Below are positions 20,501-37,300 of a DNA stretch of 64,000 nucleotides, piece by piece. The notes beneath the pieces are model-generated. The model was not told where the DNA came from, ran no database searches, and saw only the letters and a program-made list of their open reading frames with translations. Both the position numbers and the translations under genes were made by a program. Each line of letters starts with the position of its first letter. Position 1 is the stretch's first letter. Source of the DNA: Owenia fusiformis (lineage: Eukaryota; Annelida; Polychaeta; Sabellida; Oweniidae); NCBI GenBank assembly GCA_903813345.2, contig CAIIXF020000008.1, positions 18,152,822-18,216,821 of the forward strand. Reading direction: 5' to 3'.

Positions 20501-23392
20501 CCTATACATCAATACAGTGCTGAATATAGGTCAACAAGATACTAGTGTGCATATAAATGTAATAATTGAAGCAGAATACTCATTTTGAAAAATCAGATGA
20601 ATTATTTTTTTCCCATGGGGAGATCCCAATGGAGGGTGTATAAGGTCCTTTACTCTTTAATGAGCAATGTTACACTGTACAAACTGTGAATTCCATCTGG
20701 CGAGTAAGAGCTCGCATTATAAAATTTTATGTAACAACAGTTACACTTAATATTATATTTTATTGTCTCAGACCTTAGTATTATAGGCAGATCCAACTAA
20801 CTTGTATGGAGAAAAGAGCTTTCGATTCAACATTTTCAGTTAAGATTCAGGTTAATCATAAGCTCACCATGATATGATCTCTGTTGAGACCTCGATTATC
20901 TAGATAGCTTAGTAACAAGATCTCACTAAAAAGTTATATAATTATTGAATACATCTGTGATAATAATAGCAATCTACGTACATAGACATTTAATCAGGGA
21001 ACATTGCTGGCACATCCTATTCATATTGAGTAACTTGAGACAACCATAATGTGTAGTCTGGGCTTCAATTACGCATTTGCTAGTAGGTATAAATTCGACG
21101 ATGAAGTGCAGGACCGTAGCCAGGATTTGCCAAGGGGGGGGTTCATTTTTCAAAAATTTCCAGGGGGGGGTTCACATTTGACAATTTTGGCCCAAATATG
21201 GCTAAAATCACTTGAGAAGTGCTCAAAATGGTGAAAAACTGCATGATTTTGAAAGAATTTTTGGCCAGGGGGGGGGGTTCGCCCGAACCCTGCGAACCCT
21301 CCCCCTGGCTACGGGCCTGAAGTGATTGCATGTGTTGAAGACTACAAATATCTAGGGTGTATTTTCAACAGGAAAAATAAATTTGATAAACAAATATGCT
21401 ATCTTTAAGAACAATCTAGAAATGCTTTATTCAAAATAAAGCAACAATATCACAAGTTTAATGACATTTCCATATCAGTTGCCTTACATTTATTCGATGC
21501 ACTTGTCCAACCAATTTTGATGTATGGTTCAGAAATATGGTCAAGTAGAAAACATATGAAGTCACTTGAAACTATTCAACTGTCCTCTTTAAAAAGCATT
21601 CTTGGTGTGAAAACATCAACTTCACCACCAGCAGTCTATGGAGAACTGGGTCGTTTCCCTCTTAGTTTGTGCTTTGGTATTCTTCTTATTAACTATACTC
21701 TGCGTGCAGAGTCTAGTTAAACTACAGACGAAGCTCTCTTTTAAGAAGTGAAGTCAAACGAATGCAAAGGGTACTTATAAACTATTGGATACGACTTATA
21801 CACAGATAACCTCCTTTATAATGCATATCTACAGGGTGGGCCAAAAAAACAATACCCAACTTTAAATCAGGATAAAAATTGTTACGTGCAATATGGTACA
21901 TTGACTTATATATCATTTTAAATGCAGTTCATTTTCAAACAATTTGGTATATAGCACTATGTCATGAAATCAATAGTAAAGTTTTATTATACTTCTTTGG
22001 GAGGCCGGGTTGCTTTGTAGGGTCTCTAGATTTTAGGGAGAAAATAGTAAATTTGCGGGATTATGTTAATTTTCTATTAATAGAATATCATTTTGTAAGA
22101 ATACATGCTTGCATATTTGCATAATTGTGTGACTAAACTTATTGTTTATGAATTTCAGTGTAAGCATGTATTCACCTAACAAAATGATATTCTATAAATA
22201 AAAAATTAACATTATCCCGCAGATATATATTTCAGATTTTTTAGTTTTTTGTGCAATAAGCCTGTGCCCTCTTGTAATTTGAAGAATTTCAGAAGCATCC
22301 AAATATAAAAGGCCACACCCTTTATAAGCTAAACTAGAAGCAATCCAAGATATACAAATATCATTCATGTACAATAGGAATATATTTTTCCATATATTAT
22401 TGCATAATGATATTTTGATTTCTTATTTTTTAGGTTTTACTGACGCAATTAAACAGTGAAATGGACGTATTTTCTGATGTCAAGTAGTGAATCATCATCG
22501 ATAAAAGTTCTTAATAAGTTTGCGATGGTATTTTTATATTCACAACTACTGTGATATAAGAAAGTATAAAGACATCGGAGGATGAAAGAAGCTTTGAAAT
22601 CAGAAACATACACTAACAGTTCTGAACCTGATGACGCTCATATAGCATATTTGCAAATGATATTTTACTCGAGAACGAAAATACTTGCACGTACGTCAGT
22701 GGATTCTGATGTCAAGGGGATCTTTCAATAGACAATGTAGAATTACCAAATCCTGATCCTGATCATGATAACTCTGAGAAATGTTGGTATATTGTTTTGT
22801 CACTGTGTTCACAACGTAATTTGTAATAAAGCCATTAGCTGAATAGCTATTTCAATCTGTATCTGTTATAAAATCTTTGTTTTCTCAATATTGTTTGTAC
22901 TCAAATACTGGTTACAAATATTATATACATATTTGAGTGGATATTTAGACAATCCAGGATAACTATCAAAAGTCTTCGTTGAAATATATTAATAAAAAGT
23001 TATAAAAAAACGATCATTCGGCTGAGCCAAGATTAAAAGTGGCCGAATCAAATGGGGTGAAAAGTATACATCATGTTTAATACCAGACTTCGATATAAAG
23101 TGGATACCGTACCTCTTTTTGTAACGATTTCTTTAGTTTCATCTTTTCTGTTGTGCTTTGCATCATGCATCAATTCAACTCTCTCCTTGGGCTCATTGCT
23201 TACACTCGACAGGCTTTTTCTTCTGGCCCCTGGAGAGGAAACTGATCGTTGAGGGAGATTATTCATCACTTCACTTGCAGTACTTGGATTGGTGTCTTTA
23301 GTAGCACGTAATTGTGTATCGTCCATTGACTTGGATTGTCTCAATACAAGTTTCTTCTTTATTGCGGACATTAGCCCTCCTTTTGCTGTCAT
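5507..23392 (-). CDS. Coiled-coil protein, five exons with a 14-kb first intron
   Basis: Exons in transcript order: 23113-23392, 8666-8817, 7759-7938, 7242-7392 and 5507-6135. All have GT donors and AG acceptors and the phases match (1, 0, 0, 1), giving 463 residues. Residues 1-93 are basic and Ser-rich with a kinase-like site (ARRKSLSSVS). From about residue 115 the protein is a long charged heptad-type coiled coil (for example LNEELTSAKTFIQRLTMEKE and RIMDAEKARDDALQDLSEVK). The ATG at 23392 follows AAA; the frame upstream has no ATG before a stop. An alternative start is ATG 8785 in the second exon, if the far exon belongs to another gene. It resembles rod-like cytoskeletal or centrosomal proteins in composition only, and I do not recognise the family. 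The first intron encloses a GPCR gene on the other strand. An AATAAA on this strand lies at 5340-5345, about 160 bases past the stop. Confidence 0.65.
6136..7241. other. Intron of the coiled-coil gene, no other feature seen
   Basis: AT-rich intron between exons 7242-7392 and 5507-6135. Open frames here look random. I see no repeat family shared with the rest of the window. Confidence 0.5.
8070..8455 (+). mobile_element. Palindromic MITE, family 1, copy A
   Basis: Begins GAGTCCATTTCACTG after a TA at 8068-8069 and ends with the inverted form before TA at 8456-8457; three extra bases lie near the right tip. Inverted arms extend well beyond 30 bp. Nearly identical in reverse orientation to 53679-54069 and partly present at 22221-22467. 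The TA duplication suggests a Tc1/mariner-type mobilising transposase. Short ORFs of 65-71 codons inside recur between copies because the DNA is conserved; no transposase is encoded. Confidence 0.85.
9149..9340 (+). promoter_or_regulatory. Possible CpG-type promoter with NRF-1-like palindrome
   Basis: A perfect 12-bp palindrome TGCGCATGCGCA at 9163-9174 matches the NRF-1 consensus. It follows an inverted CCAAT box (ATTGG near 9150) and precedes an ATG at 9227 that opens a 37-codon frame starting MEQFEDFDDVFGIL and ending at 9340. The stretch is locally GC-rich in AT-rich surroundings. It could be a promoter and first exon of an unseen plus-strand gene or part of an old transposon. No downstream exon was found. 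Confidence 0.3.
10537..10749 (-). pseudogene. THAP-like zinc-finger N-terminus, partial
   Basis: The minus-strand frame begins MPMCCAVNCSN at 10749, which resembles the first half of the C2CH pattern of THAP domains (start, CC-A-x-x-C-x-N). The rest of the 70 codons lacks the expected FHxFP and later Cys/His residues, and no second THAP exon was found downstream. It may be a decayed transposon or host gene fragment, or an isolated first exon. The match rests on about ten residues. Confidence 0.25.
10750..10860 (-). promoter_or_regulatory. TATA-less promoter-like region with YY1 and ETS motifs
   Basis: On the plus strand AAGATGGCG (10773-10781) matches YY1 and CACTTCCGG (10803-10811) is an inverted ETS/GABP site. 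Both lie within 65 bases upstream of the THAP-like ATG at 10749, read on the minus strand. This arrangement is common in TATA-less housekeeping promoters of animals. Confidence 0.35.
10870..11457. other. Intron sequence, nothing recognised
   Basis: AT-rich sequence within the large intron of the coiled-coil gene. No coding exon, RNA gene or shared repeat seen. Confidence 0.5.
11458..11523 (+). repeat. 65-bp conserved module, copy 1
   Basis: Contains CTTCTTAAAAGAGAGCTTCG followed by ATAACTAGACTCTG. The same module occurs at 15952-16023 (same strand) and 21700-21771 (reverse). Origin unknown; probably a transposon end or short repeat. Confidence 0.8.
11882..12610. mobile_element. TIR element, family 2, copy 1 (about 0.73 kb)
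   Basis: Left end CATGGAGGATTGACTCCCAG and right end CTGGGAGCCAGTCCTCCTTG form inverted termini. GTTTATC flanks both sides (11874-11880 and 12611-12617). Its left third, to about 12110, is similar in reverse orientation to most of the copy at 14309-14612. No transposase frame is visible, so it is non-autonomous. Confidence 0.75.
12611..14052. other. Intron sequence, nothing firm
   Basis: No exon or RNA gene recognised. The segment 13900-14050 shares short stretches (for example around CAATTTTGCTAAAAGCAGCC and TTTCCAAAAATGGC) with the minisatellite-like block at 34140-34560, so an older dispersed repeat is likely there. Confidence 0.4.
14053..14955. mobile_element. Outer TIR element with a nested insertion
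   Basis: Sequence at 14060-14114 (with GTCGAGAGCTAC and GAAAGTATAGCTCTC) recurs inverted at 14900-14949. The pair encloses about 0.9 kb, and the family 2 element 14309-14612 lies inside. Exact ends and target duplication were not resolved. Confidence 0.55.
14309..14612. mobile_element. TIR element, family 2, copy 2, with 9-bp target duplication
   Basis: The termini CAAGGAGGATTGGCTCCCAG and its inverse lie directly between two copies of GTTTGATAC (14300-14308 and 14613-14621). The body is similar to 11882-12110 in reverse orientation. A 9-bp duplication is typical of Mutator-like elements, and 8 bp of hAT; the superfamily is open. Confidence 0.8.
14996..15737. mobile_element. Foldback element, family 3, complete copy
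   Basis: About 200 bases at the left end (starting TCGGACAGAATGAACGG) recur inverted at the right end, through the ATCTCATATC region near 15560. The right half, from about 15355, is also present at 28837-29240. The element holds a poly-C tract near 15340. No protein is encoded. Confidence 0.8.
15952..16023 (+). repeat. 65-bp conserved module, copy 2
   Basis: Same module as 11458-11523, with longer left extension (CCCTTTGCATTCGTT) shared with the reversed copy at 21700-21771. Confidence 0.8.
16212..16304. repeat. Nested direct and inverted short repeats forming a hairpin
   Basis: AAACCATCGAATATCACTT occurs twice in direct order (about 16213 and 16235) and twice inverted (about 16262 and 16282, the first with one change). 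The arms 16232-16257 and 16275-16304 can pair. Another partial copy (GTGATATTCGAT) lies near 16353. Confidence 0.85.
16305..17185. other. Intron sequence, nothing recognised
   Basis: AT-rich sequence; the open frames near 16764 and 16899-17120 look random. Confidence 0.45.
17190..18020. repeat. Degenerate minisatellite upstream of GPCR gene
   Basis: The motif CATTTCATTGGCCAGAGTGT and partner GGAGATAATCT recur many times at irregular 45-60 base spacing. From about 17640 to 18010 four better copies of an 86-base unit (with ATTGGACATAGTGTTAAATG) are seen. The array ends about 50 bases before the TATA box of the nested receptor gene. Confidence 0.85.
18071..18079 (+). promoter_or_regulatory. TATA box of the nested GPCR gene
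   Basis: TATATAAAA lies 47 bases before the ATG at 18126. This would place the transcription start about 20-25 bases before the ATG, a short but workable leader. Confidence 0.4.
18126..19082 (+). CDS. Rhodopsin-family GPCR, intronless, nested in an intron
   Basis: One 318-codon exon with seven hydrophobic segments. Class A landmarks: Asn33 in TM1 (SGNG), AASD at 58-61 in TM2, Cys83 and Cys166 for the TM3-loop disulfide, ERY 107-109 at the end of TM3, SWLPY 250-254 in TM6 in place of CWxP, and NPILY 286-290 in TM7. The N-terminus is short with an NST glycosylation site at 3. The C-tail is about 28 residues. The third loop is short and rich in Lys/Gln (EQKANKKALQKT). The pattern suits small amine or adenosine-like orphan receptors, but the ligand cannot be read from sequence; TM3 lacks a clear amine-binding Asp. 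It lies on the plus strand inside the 14-kb intron of the minus-strand coiled-coil gene and probably has its own TATA promoter. It would signal through G proteins at the plasma membrane. Confidence 0.9.
   Translation: MNNSTGNFQSFIKSDYVSLVFSLVSIVIVTSGNGLLVVAIVKKKLLHTPTHILIVIVAASDFFTGSVGIPVHIVGQYFNKKYCTISFCATYLSTYISNIIVLMIAVERYVSILHPFSYERFVSVKKAAYVALGACLIPVFHLIYIPIFYTSLSGIAIWENTDGMQCLVTEVCPKIFCRIFFIETILIGTFIIVIYMKILVVVRRQLKAIATLEISCAETGTQVTQEQKANKKALQKTLFLGFLAFFLILSWLPYTIVAILDYEKVTIPGTVWYIVLLIAFSNPVVNPILYGIHQRVYLDAVKGLCRRNSPENQDIGLS
19536..19572 (+). terminator. Poly(A) signals of the nested GPCR gene
   Basis: AATAAA at 19536-19541 and another about 24 bases later, 450-490 bases after the stop. 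Confidence 0.45.
20124..20226. repeat. 22-bp inverted repeat with 59-base loop
   Basis: TATGACCTGAATCGATTGCA and two more bases (20124-20145) recur perfectly inverted at 20205-20226. It may be a short MITE remnant. Around it, 19573-21050 holds no recognised gene. Confidence 0.75.
21055..21692 (+). pseudogene. Non-LTR retrotransposon reverse-transcriptase fragment 2
   Basis: Plus-strand translation shows the 3' part of a LINE-type reverse transcriptase: YKFDDEV before the hAT insertion, then VEDYKYLGCIFN, ALFKIKQQYHKFN and QPILMYGSEIW. There is a stop near 21407, so the copy is dead. It is interrupted at 21109-21318 by a small hAT-like element; the frame continues across it once one target copy is removed. 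It stops abruptly near 21692, next to the 65-bp module. Jockey, CR1 or RTE-like clades all share these motifs. Confidence 0.75.
21109..21318 (+). mobile_element. hAT-like MITE inside the retrotransposon
   Basis: Ends CAGGACCGTAGCCAGG and, inverted, CCTGGCTACGGGCCT are close to the well-known AGGCCCGTAGCCAGG-type hAT termini. The flanks read GAAGTG (21103-21108) and GAAGTGAT (21319-21326), six of eight bases alike, as expected for an aged 8-bp duplication. It carries poly-G tracts and no coding capacity. Confidence 0.7.
21700..21771 (-). repeat. 65-bp conserved module, copy 3 (reverse)
   Basis: Reverse-complement copy of the module at 11458-11523 and 15952-16023; here the end forms a small palindrome CTCTGCGTGCAGAG. 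Confidence 0.8.
22055..22220. mobile_element. 166-bp foldback MITE
   Basis: About 60 bases from GCGGGATTATGTTAATTTT are repeated inverted up to CATTATCCCGC at 22220, with both arms holding AGAATATCATTTTGT. It abuts the truncated family 1 MITE at 22221. Confidence 0.8.
22221..22467 (-). mobile_element. Family 1 MITE, copy B, left arm missing
   Basis: Matches the body and one terminus of 53679-54069, ending TTACTGACGCAATT...CAGTGAAATGGAC. The left arm is absent, and a roughly 37-base internal hairpin (CCATGTTA...TAACATGG) found in copies A and C is missing, so B represents another subfamily or a deletion. Confidence 0.8.
22468..23112. other. Intron sequence, nothing recognised
   Basis: AT-rich; no exon, RNA gene or shared repeat seen before the donor of the coiled-coil gene's first exon at 23112. 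Confidence 0.45.
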
Positions 23393-24183
23393 TTTAGCTA
23401 TGTAATATGCTTCAAAAGTTTTACTCAATGACTTAAGAAATCCGTTAATGTTATGGTTATTTCCGATATTTTGATTTTCCTCAAATTTATTAATCTATGT
23501 AAAATAGCCAGGCTAATCTGTAGGCATAACTCATGGATTTGTAGCGAAGTTCTTCCCTCTGGTGGAGCTATACTGTTTCGATAATTTGTTCCCGTGGTGT
23601 TGTGTCGGTTGTGTTGCGATCCACGAGTAAAGGATTTCTATTCACCCTTAAATGTCTTGAACTATATATTTCTAGCTTATTTAACAACTTATAGATCGGC
23701 GATAAACTTACTCAAGAACACCTAAAGAATTGACCTTATAAATATAACTCGATCAAATAGTGTTTAACTATTTAAACTAAACATTATTGTATACAGAAAA
23801 ATAAATAAGCTGCTGGTGCCAAACGTTGGCATTGATTTTCTCAATGAATAATACATGGACAAAAGTAACACTGATATAAACAATATCACACTACAAAACC
23901 GTTTTATGAAAATTGGTAGCAATGAATGATTTCCAATAGTGGATATAAATGTAGTTCTAAGGGCATTAACCGCTTAAAAGTGACTGTGGGTCGGCATGAC
24001 AATTCCGTTTCTATCATTCGAAACATACCCCTCGCTCGGTTTGACCTAATTTCGACCTCACTTGACCTACTCTTTAGAGGGCTGCCCAAGCATTTTGAAA
24101 TGAAATTCCACTTAGCTTGCAATTGTCATGTTCTATTTTTTGATTACTGGTTAGAATATGTCACTTTTACTTACTCCATTTAC
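23393..24183. other. Upstream of the coiled-coil gene, nothing recognised
   Basis: Should include the promoter or a 5' leader exon of the minus-strand coiled-coil gene. No clear TATA, CpG cluster or leader exon is visible. Possible acceptor TATTTTACATAG at about 23503 would extend the open frame without an ATG. Confidence 0.35.
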
Positions 24184-24487
24184 TCCAGTAAAATCAGGAG
24201 CTCCTTAAAGAACAGTTATTGGACAACTCTGTTTCCTTGTTTATATCAATGATATGGGCAATAACCTATCATCCTCAGCCAGTCTTAAACTATTTGCTGA
24301 CGACAGCATTTTATTCATGACAGTCGAAGGCAAGCAAGATCCATTAACACTACAGGAGAATCTTGATAAACTGGTCTCCTGGGCATCAACATAGCAAATG
24401 CAATTCCATCCATAAAAATGTGCTAAATATTCACAAAAGTACATCCCCTATCATTCACAATTACACAATGCTAGGGGAAAACCTTAA

Positions 24488-24627
24488 TGCCTGGGTCACA
24501 TTTGTTTCAATACATCGGCCGGCGCCCGGCCGATTGAATCTTTTGTTCAATATTGTATTCAATCTTGAACAAAATACTCAATCGGCCGGGTGCCGTAGCG
24601 AAAATCGGAGAAAATGTGACCAGGGCA
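24488..24627. mobile_element. 140-bp MITE with TAA target duplication
   Basis: Termini TGCCTGGGTCACATTT and inverted AAATGTGACCAGGGCA, strongly palindromic inside (CGGCCGG arms). Flanked by TAA at 24485-24487 and 24628-24630. Removing it with one TAA rejoins the retrotransposon frame. A TAA duplication suits PIF/Harbinger-type transposition. Confidence 0.8.
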
Positions 24628-24661
24628 TAAGTCGGTAACACACGTCCCATACCTAGGTATT

Positions 24662-25171
24662 TGAGAGGTTAAGCTTTGCATATATAATCGAAACTGAACC
24701 TGTACGTATCACTCGACCATATACAAATTCATGTAGCCTTCTCATATAAATAGCCGTTCAAATCCAGTGTTTGTTTAGACTACACCATAGCGTGTAATGA
24801 TTCTATAGTAATGTCATTGATGCGGTTTTATAGCTGGTTTTCTAATACATATTTTAAACGAGCTCGTTTCGTAAGATTTTTGGCGCTAAAGCATGCATGA
24901 CATACATCATCGTGTTCAGCAAGAATTCAACTGTGCACCGAAATCATAATTGACAGCATAGTGTTCAATAGACACGAGTAAAATGGTTCCCGTTGACCCA
25001 ACGTCAAATTTCAAAATCTCCCGTTCTAAACCCGAAACTATGAAGCTGAAAGAGTATCTGAAGTAGACTAAGCGCGCATAAAACTTTGAGCGCTCGATAC
25101 ATTACTTTGTTAATTTTTGTACTTTGCGTTCACGGTTACGTTGTGAAAAACATCGTTAGCTTAACCTCTCC
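24662..25171 (+). mobile_element. 510-bp MITE, family 4, copy 1, with 3-bp target duplication
   Basis: Ends TGAGAGGTTAAGCT and inverted AGCTTAACCTCTCC, flanked by ATT (24659-24661 and 25172-25174). Removal with one ATT restores the retrotransposon frame. The reverse-orientation copy at 48941-49448 is collinear over its whole length. The 3-bp duplication suggests PIF/Harbinger; no transposase is encoded. Confidence 0.85.
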
Positions 25172-26141
25172 ATTGACATCACAAATAACTTACGCTGGAC
25201 AAAACATATTTAAATTATTGTATATCCAAAGCCAATAAGGCACTCGGATTTCTCAGGCAAAACCTCCATCAATGCCCTGAAAAAGTGAAGGCTCAGGCGT
25301 ATAAGTCACTAGATAGCCCGGCCTAATTTAGAATATGTCAGATCGGCATGGGATCCATACCGACAAAAAGATATTGATATGTTGGAACAGGTACAGAGAA
25401 GAGCAGCCAGGTTTGTAACCAAATGTCACTCAAGGGAACCAGGCTACGTCACCAAAGCTCTTCAAGACCCAGTTTTCCTTTTTTACAAAGGAAAGCAGAA
25501 CCTATACTAGCAGCCATCGACGTGCCTCCATGCTTCCGCCAACAGGTCAATACCAACACTAGTTTGTATCATCCATCTAAGTTCATACAATCAACTAGAA
25601 CATATGCATACAAATAGCCATTCTGATACTCAGACCATCTCTGCTATGCACAAGAAGGAAATTGAGAGAAGGCTGTGATATCTCACGATGACAAATAGCT
25701 ATTTCCCTAGGGCAATAGCTAAATGGAACACGATCTGGTGACATCTAAGACTGTGACAGTCTAAGTAGCTTTTAAAATCATCATACTATGCCTATGTCAA
25801 TAACTGCAATTAAATAGGTGTGTTTTAATATAGATCTATGTTTTAATGTAAAAGGTCCCCAGTGCACAGCAACAAGCCTGCACTACTGGTAAAGAGGGGT
25901 GATGTCAACGCGGTAGCCTGACAGTCGCCCGGCCCCAGGGTATTTCAACACAAAGAGACTTCCTAGGCGGGTACAGGGGCCAACCAGGAAGGTTCCTTCT
26001 TCAATTTTAAAATGAGTTGTAAACCATAGATCTTTTTTTAAATGTTAAGGTTTTAAATTATATTCTATCGCCCTCTATTCAAATTCTATCACTGCTAAAT
26101 TATATATATGCTTTAGTGAGCTTATTAGCATAGGCCAAGGG

Positions 26142-26718
26142 TAAAGTAATAGTAAGCTATATATAGAAGAGACAGGTATACAAGTAAGATTGAAAAAAAT
26201 TCAAAATGTTTTAGTCTTGGCACTAGTTCTCCTTCCTGGTATCAAATTGTATTCCCAAATCTCTCCAAAATCTTCTTCAAAGTCTTTTTCAAACTTATAT
26301 CATTGTTTTTTTTCAAATCTTTATCTAAAAACTGTATATAATACTGCATATAAAACAACAACTATGGATATCTGCAATTGCCTGGCAAGCTGAAACTGAT
26401 TTGGTTGGTTAATACAGAAATTGTCACTGGTGGAGGTCAGGGAGGTCAGCAGTGACCAATCAGATCACTTGTTTACAAATGTACCTTTTTCTGGATAATG
26501 AACTTGCCAAGCAATTGCAGATTTTCAGAAATTCTCACTTTTAGACAGCATTATTCACTCTATATCATCTGACTGAGTTTCAATCTTAGGTAAGAGCTAC
26601 AAACTATCAATTTTCTATCAACTGCCCATTGCTTTTTGAAAATAATACACTAAATATTGTTGAAATAAGTCAGACTTGTGTACCTGTCTCTTCTATATAC
26701 GGCTTACTATATTACTTT
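26142..26718. mobile_element. 577-bp palindromic MITE
   Basis: AAAGTAATAGTAAGC and TATATAGAAGAGACAGGTA at the left recur inverted at the right end (26678-26718). A second inner inverted pair, TCTGCAATTGCCTGGCAAGC near 26370 and its partner near 26505, shows the element is largely palindromic. Target duplication not resolved. Confidence 0.75.
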
Positions 26719-26989
26719 GGGGCCCCACCGTTTTCCCTCGGCATATGCTTACAAGTTACCCTTTTGCAGATTATTGACATAGACATAAGACAGTAGACAC
26801 TTGCATATATTCAATTTCAGAACAAATTTTCTATTTTTGTCACTCTCAAAACGTCAGATGGATGTCCAAAATTGTCATCTGTAAGGATATATTTGTCATT
26901 GTTCGTTTTTAAATTCCAAAATCACATTCAACATGATGAAATTAATTCCTTGTATAACTTTACACATATTTGATAGATGTCACTGTAAA

Positions 26990-27019
26990 CTCTGAACATC
27001 CGGGCTTTCAACCGGCAAA
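26990..27019 (+). promoter_or_regulatory. PSMC6 start region
   Basis: TATA-less region just before the ATG. The start codon context is AAAATGGCGA, a strong Kozak match that also resembles a YY1-type initiator. Confidence 0.35.
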
Positions 27020-36681
<9,662 letters not shown>

Positions 36682-36702
<21 letters not shown>

Positions 36703-36750
36703 ATAATACAAATACTTGACTATAAACCTGTATAGATAATACAAATACCT
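36682..36750 (+). repeat. Duplication of the last PSMC6 codons and stop
   Basis: About 33 bases beginning CTTGACTATAAACCTGTATAG occur twice head to tail, the first copy holding codons LDYKPV and the stop (36700-36702), the second lying in the 3' untranslated region with a second, unused TAG. Confidence 0.95.
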
Positions 36751-36789
36751 TGTAATACCTTGTGTGACTACAGACAGTGACTTGAGAGA

Positions 36790-37300
36790 TAAAGTTAAGG
36801 CTCTTTTGGGATATGGCCCCGTCGGGATAAAGATATGGCGATATTAAGATAAAATTATGGCTGAGTTGTGGTAAAGCAGTATGACTGTTGAGAAAATCCT
36901 TGACTCTGTTGAAACAAAGCTATACCTGTTTGATTGATAATATATTGTCTGTTGATGTAAAGCAATATGACTCTTGAGATAAAGCAGTATAGCTGTTGAG
37001 ATAAAGCTATGGCTTTGTTGAAATAAAGCTATGACATTTGATAAATATATAGCTCTGTTCATTATGATATTACTCTGTTGATATAAAGCTATATGACACT
37101 ATTGAGATAAAGCAGTGTGACTGTTGAAATAAAGCTATATCTGTTTGATAAATCTATAGCTCTGTTAATTAAGATATTGCTCTGTTGATGTAAAGCTAAC
37201 TATATGACTCTGAGATAAATCTCAGAGTTTGTTGATATAAAGCTTTGATTTTGTTGGGATAAAGCTAAGGTTCGGTTGATATAAAGCTATTGCTTTGCTG
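36790..37300. repeat. Degenerate GATAAAGCTATG-type repeats after PSMC6
   Basis: Many loose copies of TGTTGA(G/T)ATAAAGC(T/A) with spacing of 18-60 bases. They include several AATAAA hexamers (for example 37022-37027), so they could supply PSMC6 polyadenylation signals. Confidence 0.7.

Larger units (their letters stand above)
24184..25790 (+). pseudogene. Non-LTR retrotransposon fragment 1, with two nested DNA elements
   Basis: Decayed reverse transcriptase of jockey/CR1 type: YINDMGNNLSSSASLKLFADD with the catalytic FADD at about 24292-24303, then VSWAS, KCNSIHKN, THVPYLGI, DITNNLRWTKHI, RPNLEY, WDPYRQKDIDMLEQVQRRA, and a C-terminal SYFPRAIAKWN. Frameshifts and stops (near 24208, 24392, 25226, 25328) make it dead. 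Elements at 24488-24627 and 24662-25171 interrupt it. The 5' part of the element is absent. Possible 3' untranslated sequence reaches about 26000, with a GC-richer block at 25850-25990. Confidence 0.85.

Noticed and set aside
21836-21870. TACAGGGTGGGCCAAAAA, like the end of some mariner elements
   Set aside because: No matching inverted end was found within a few kb.
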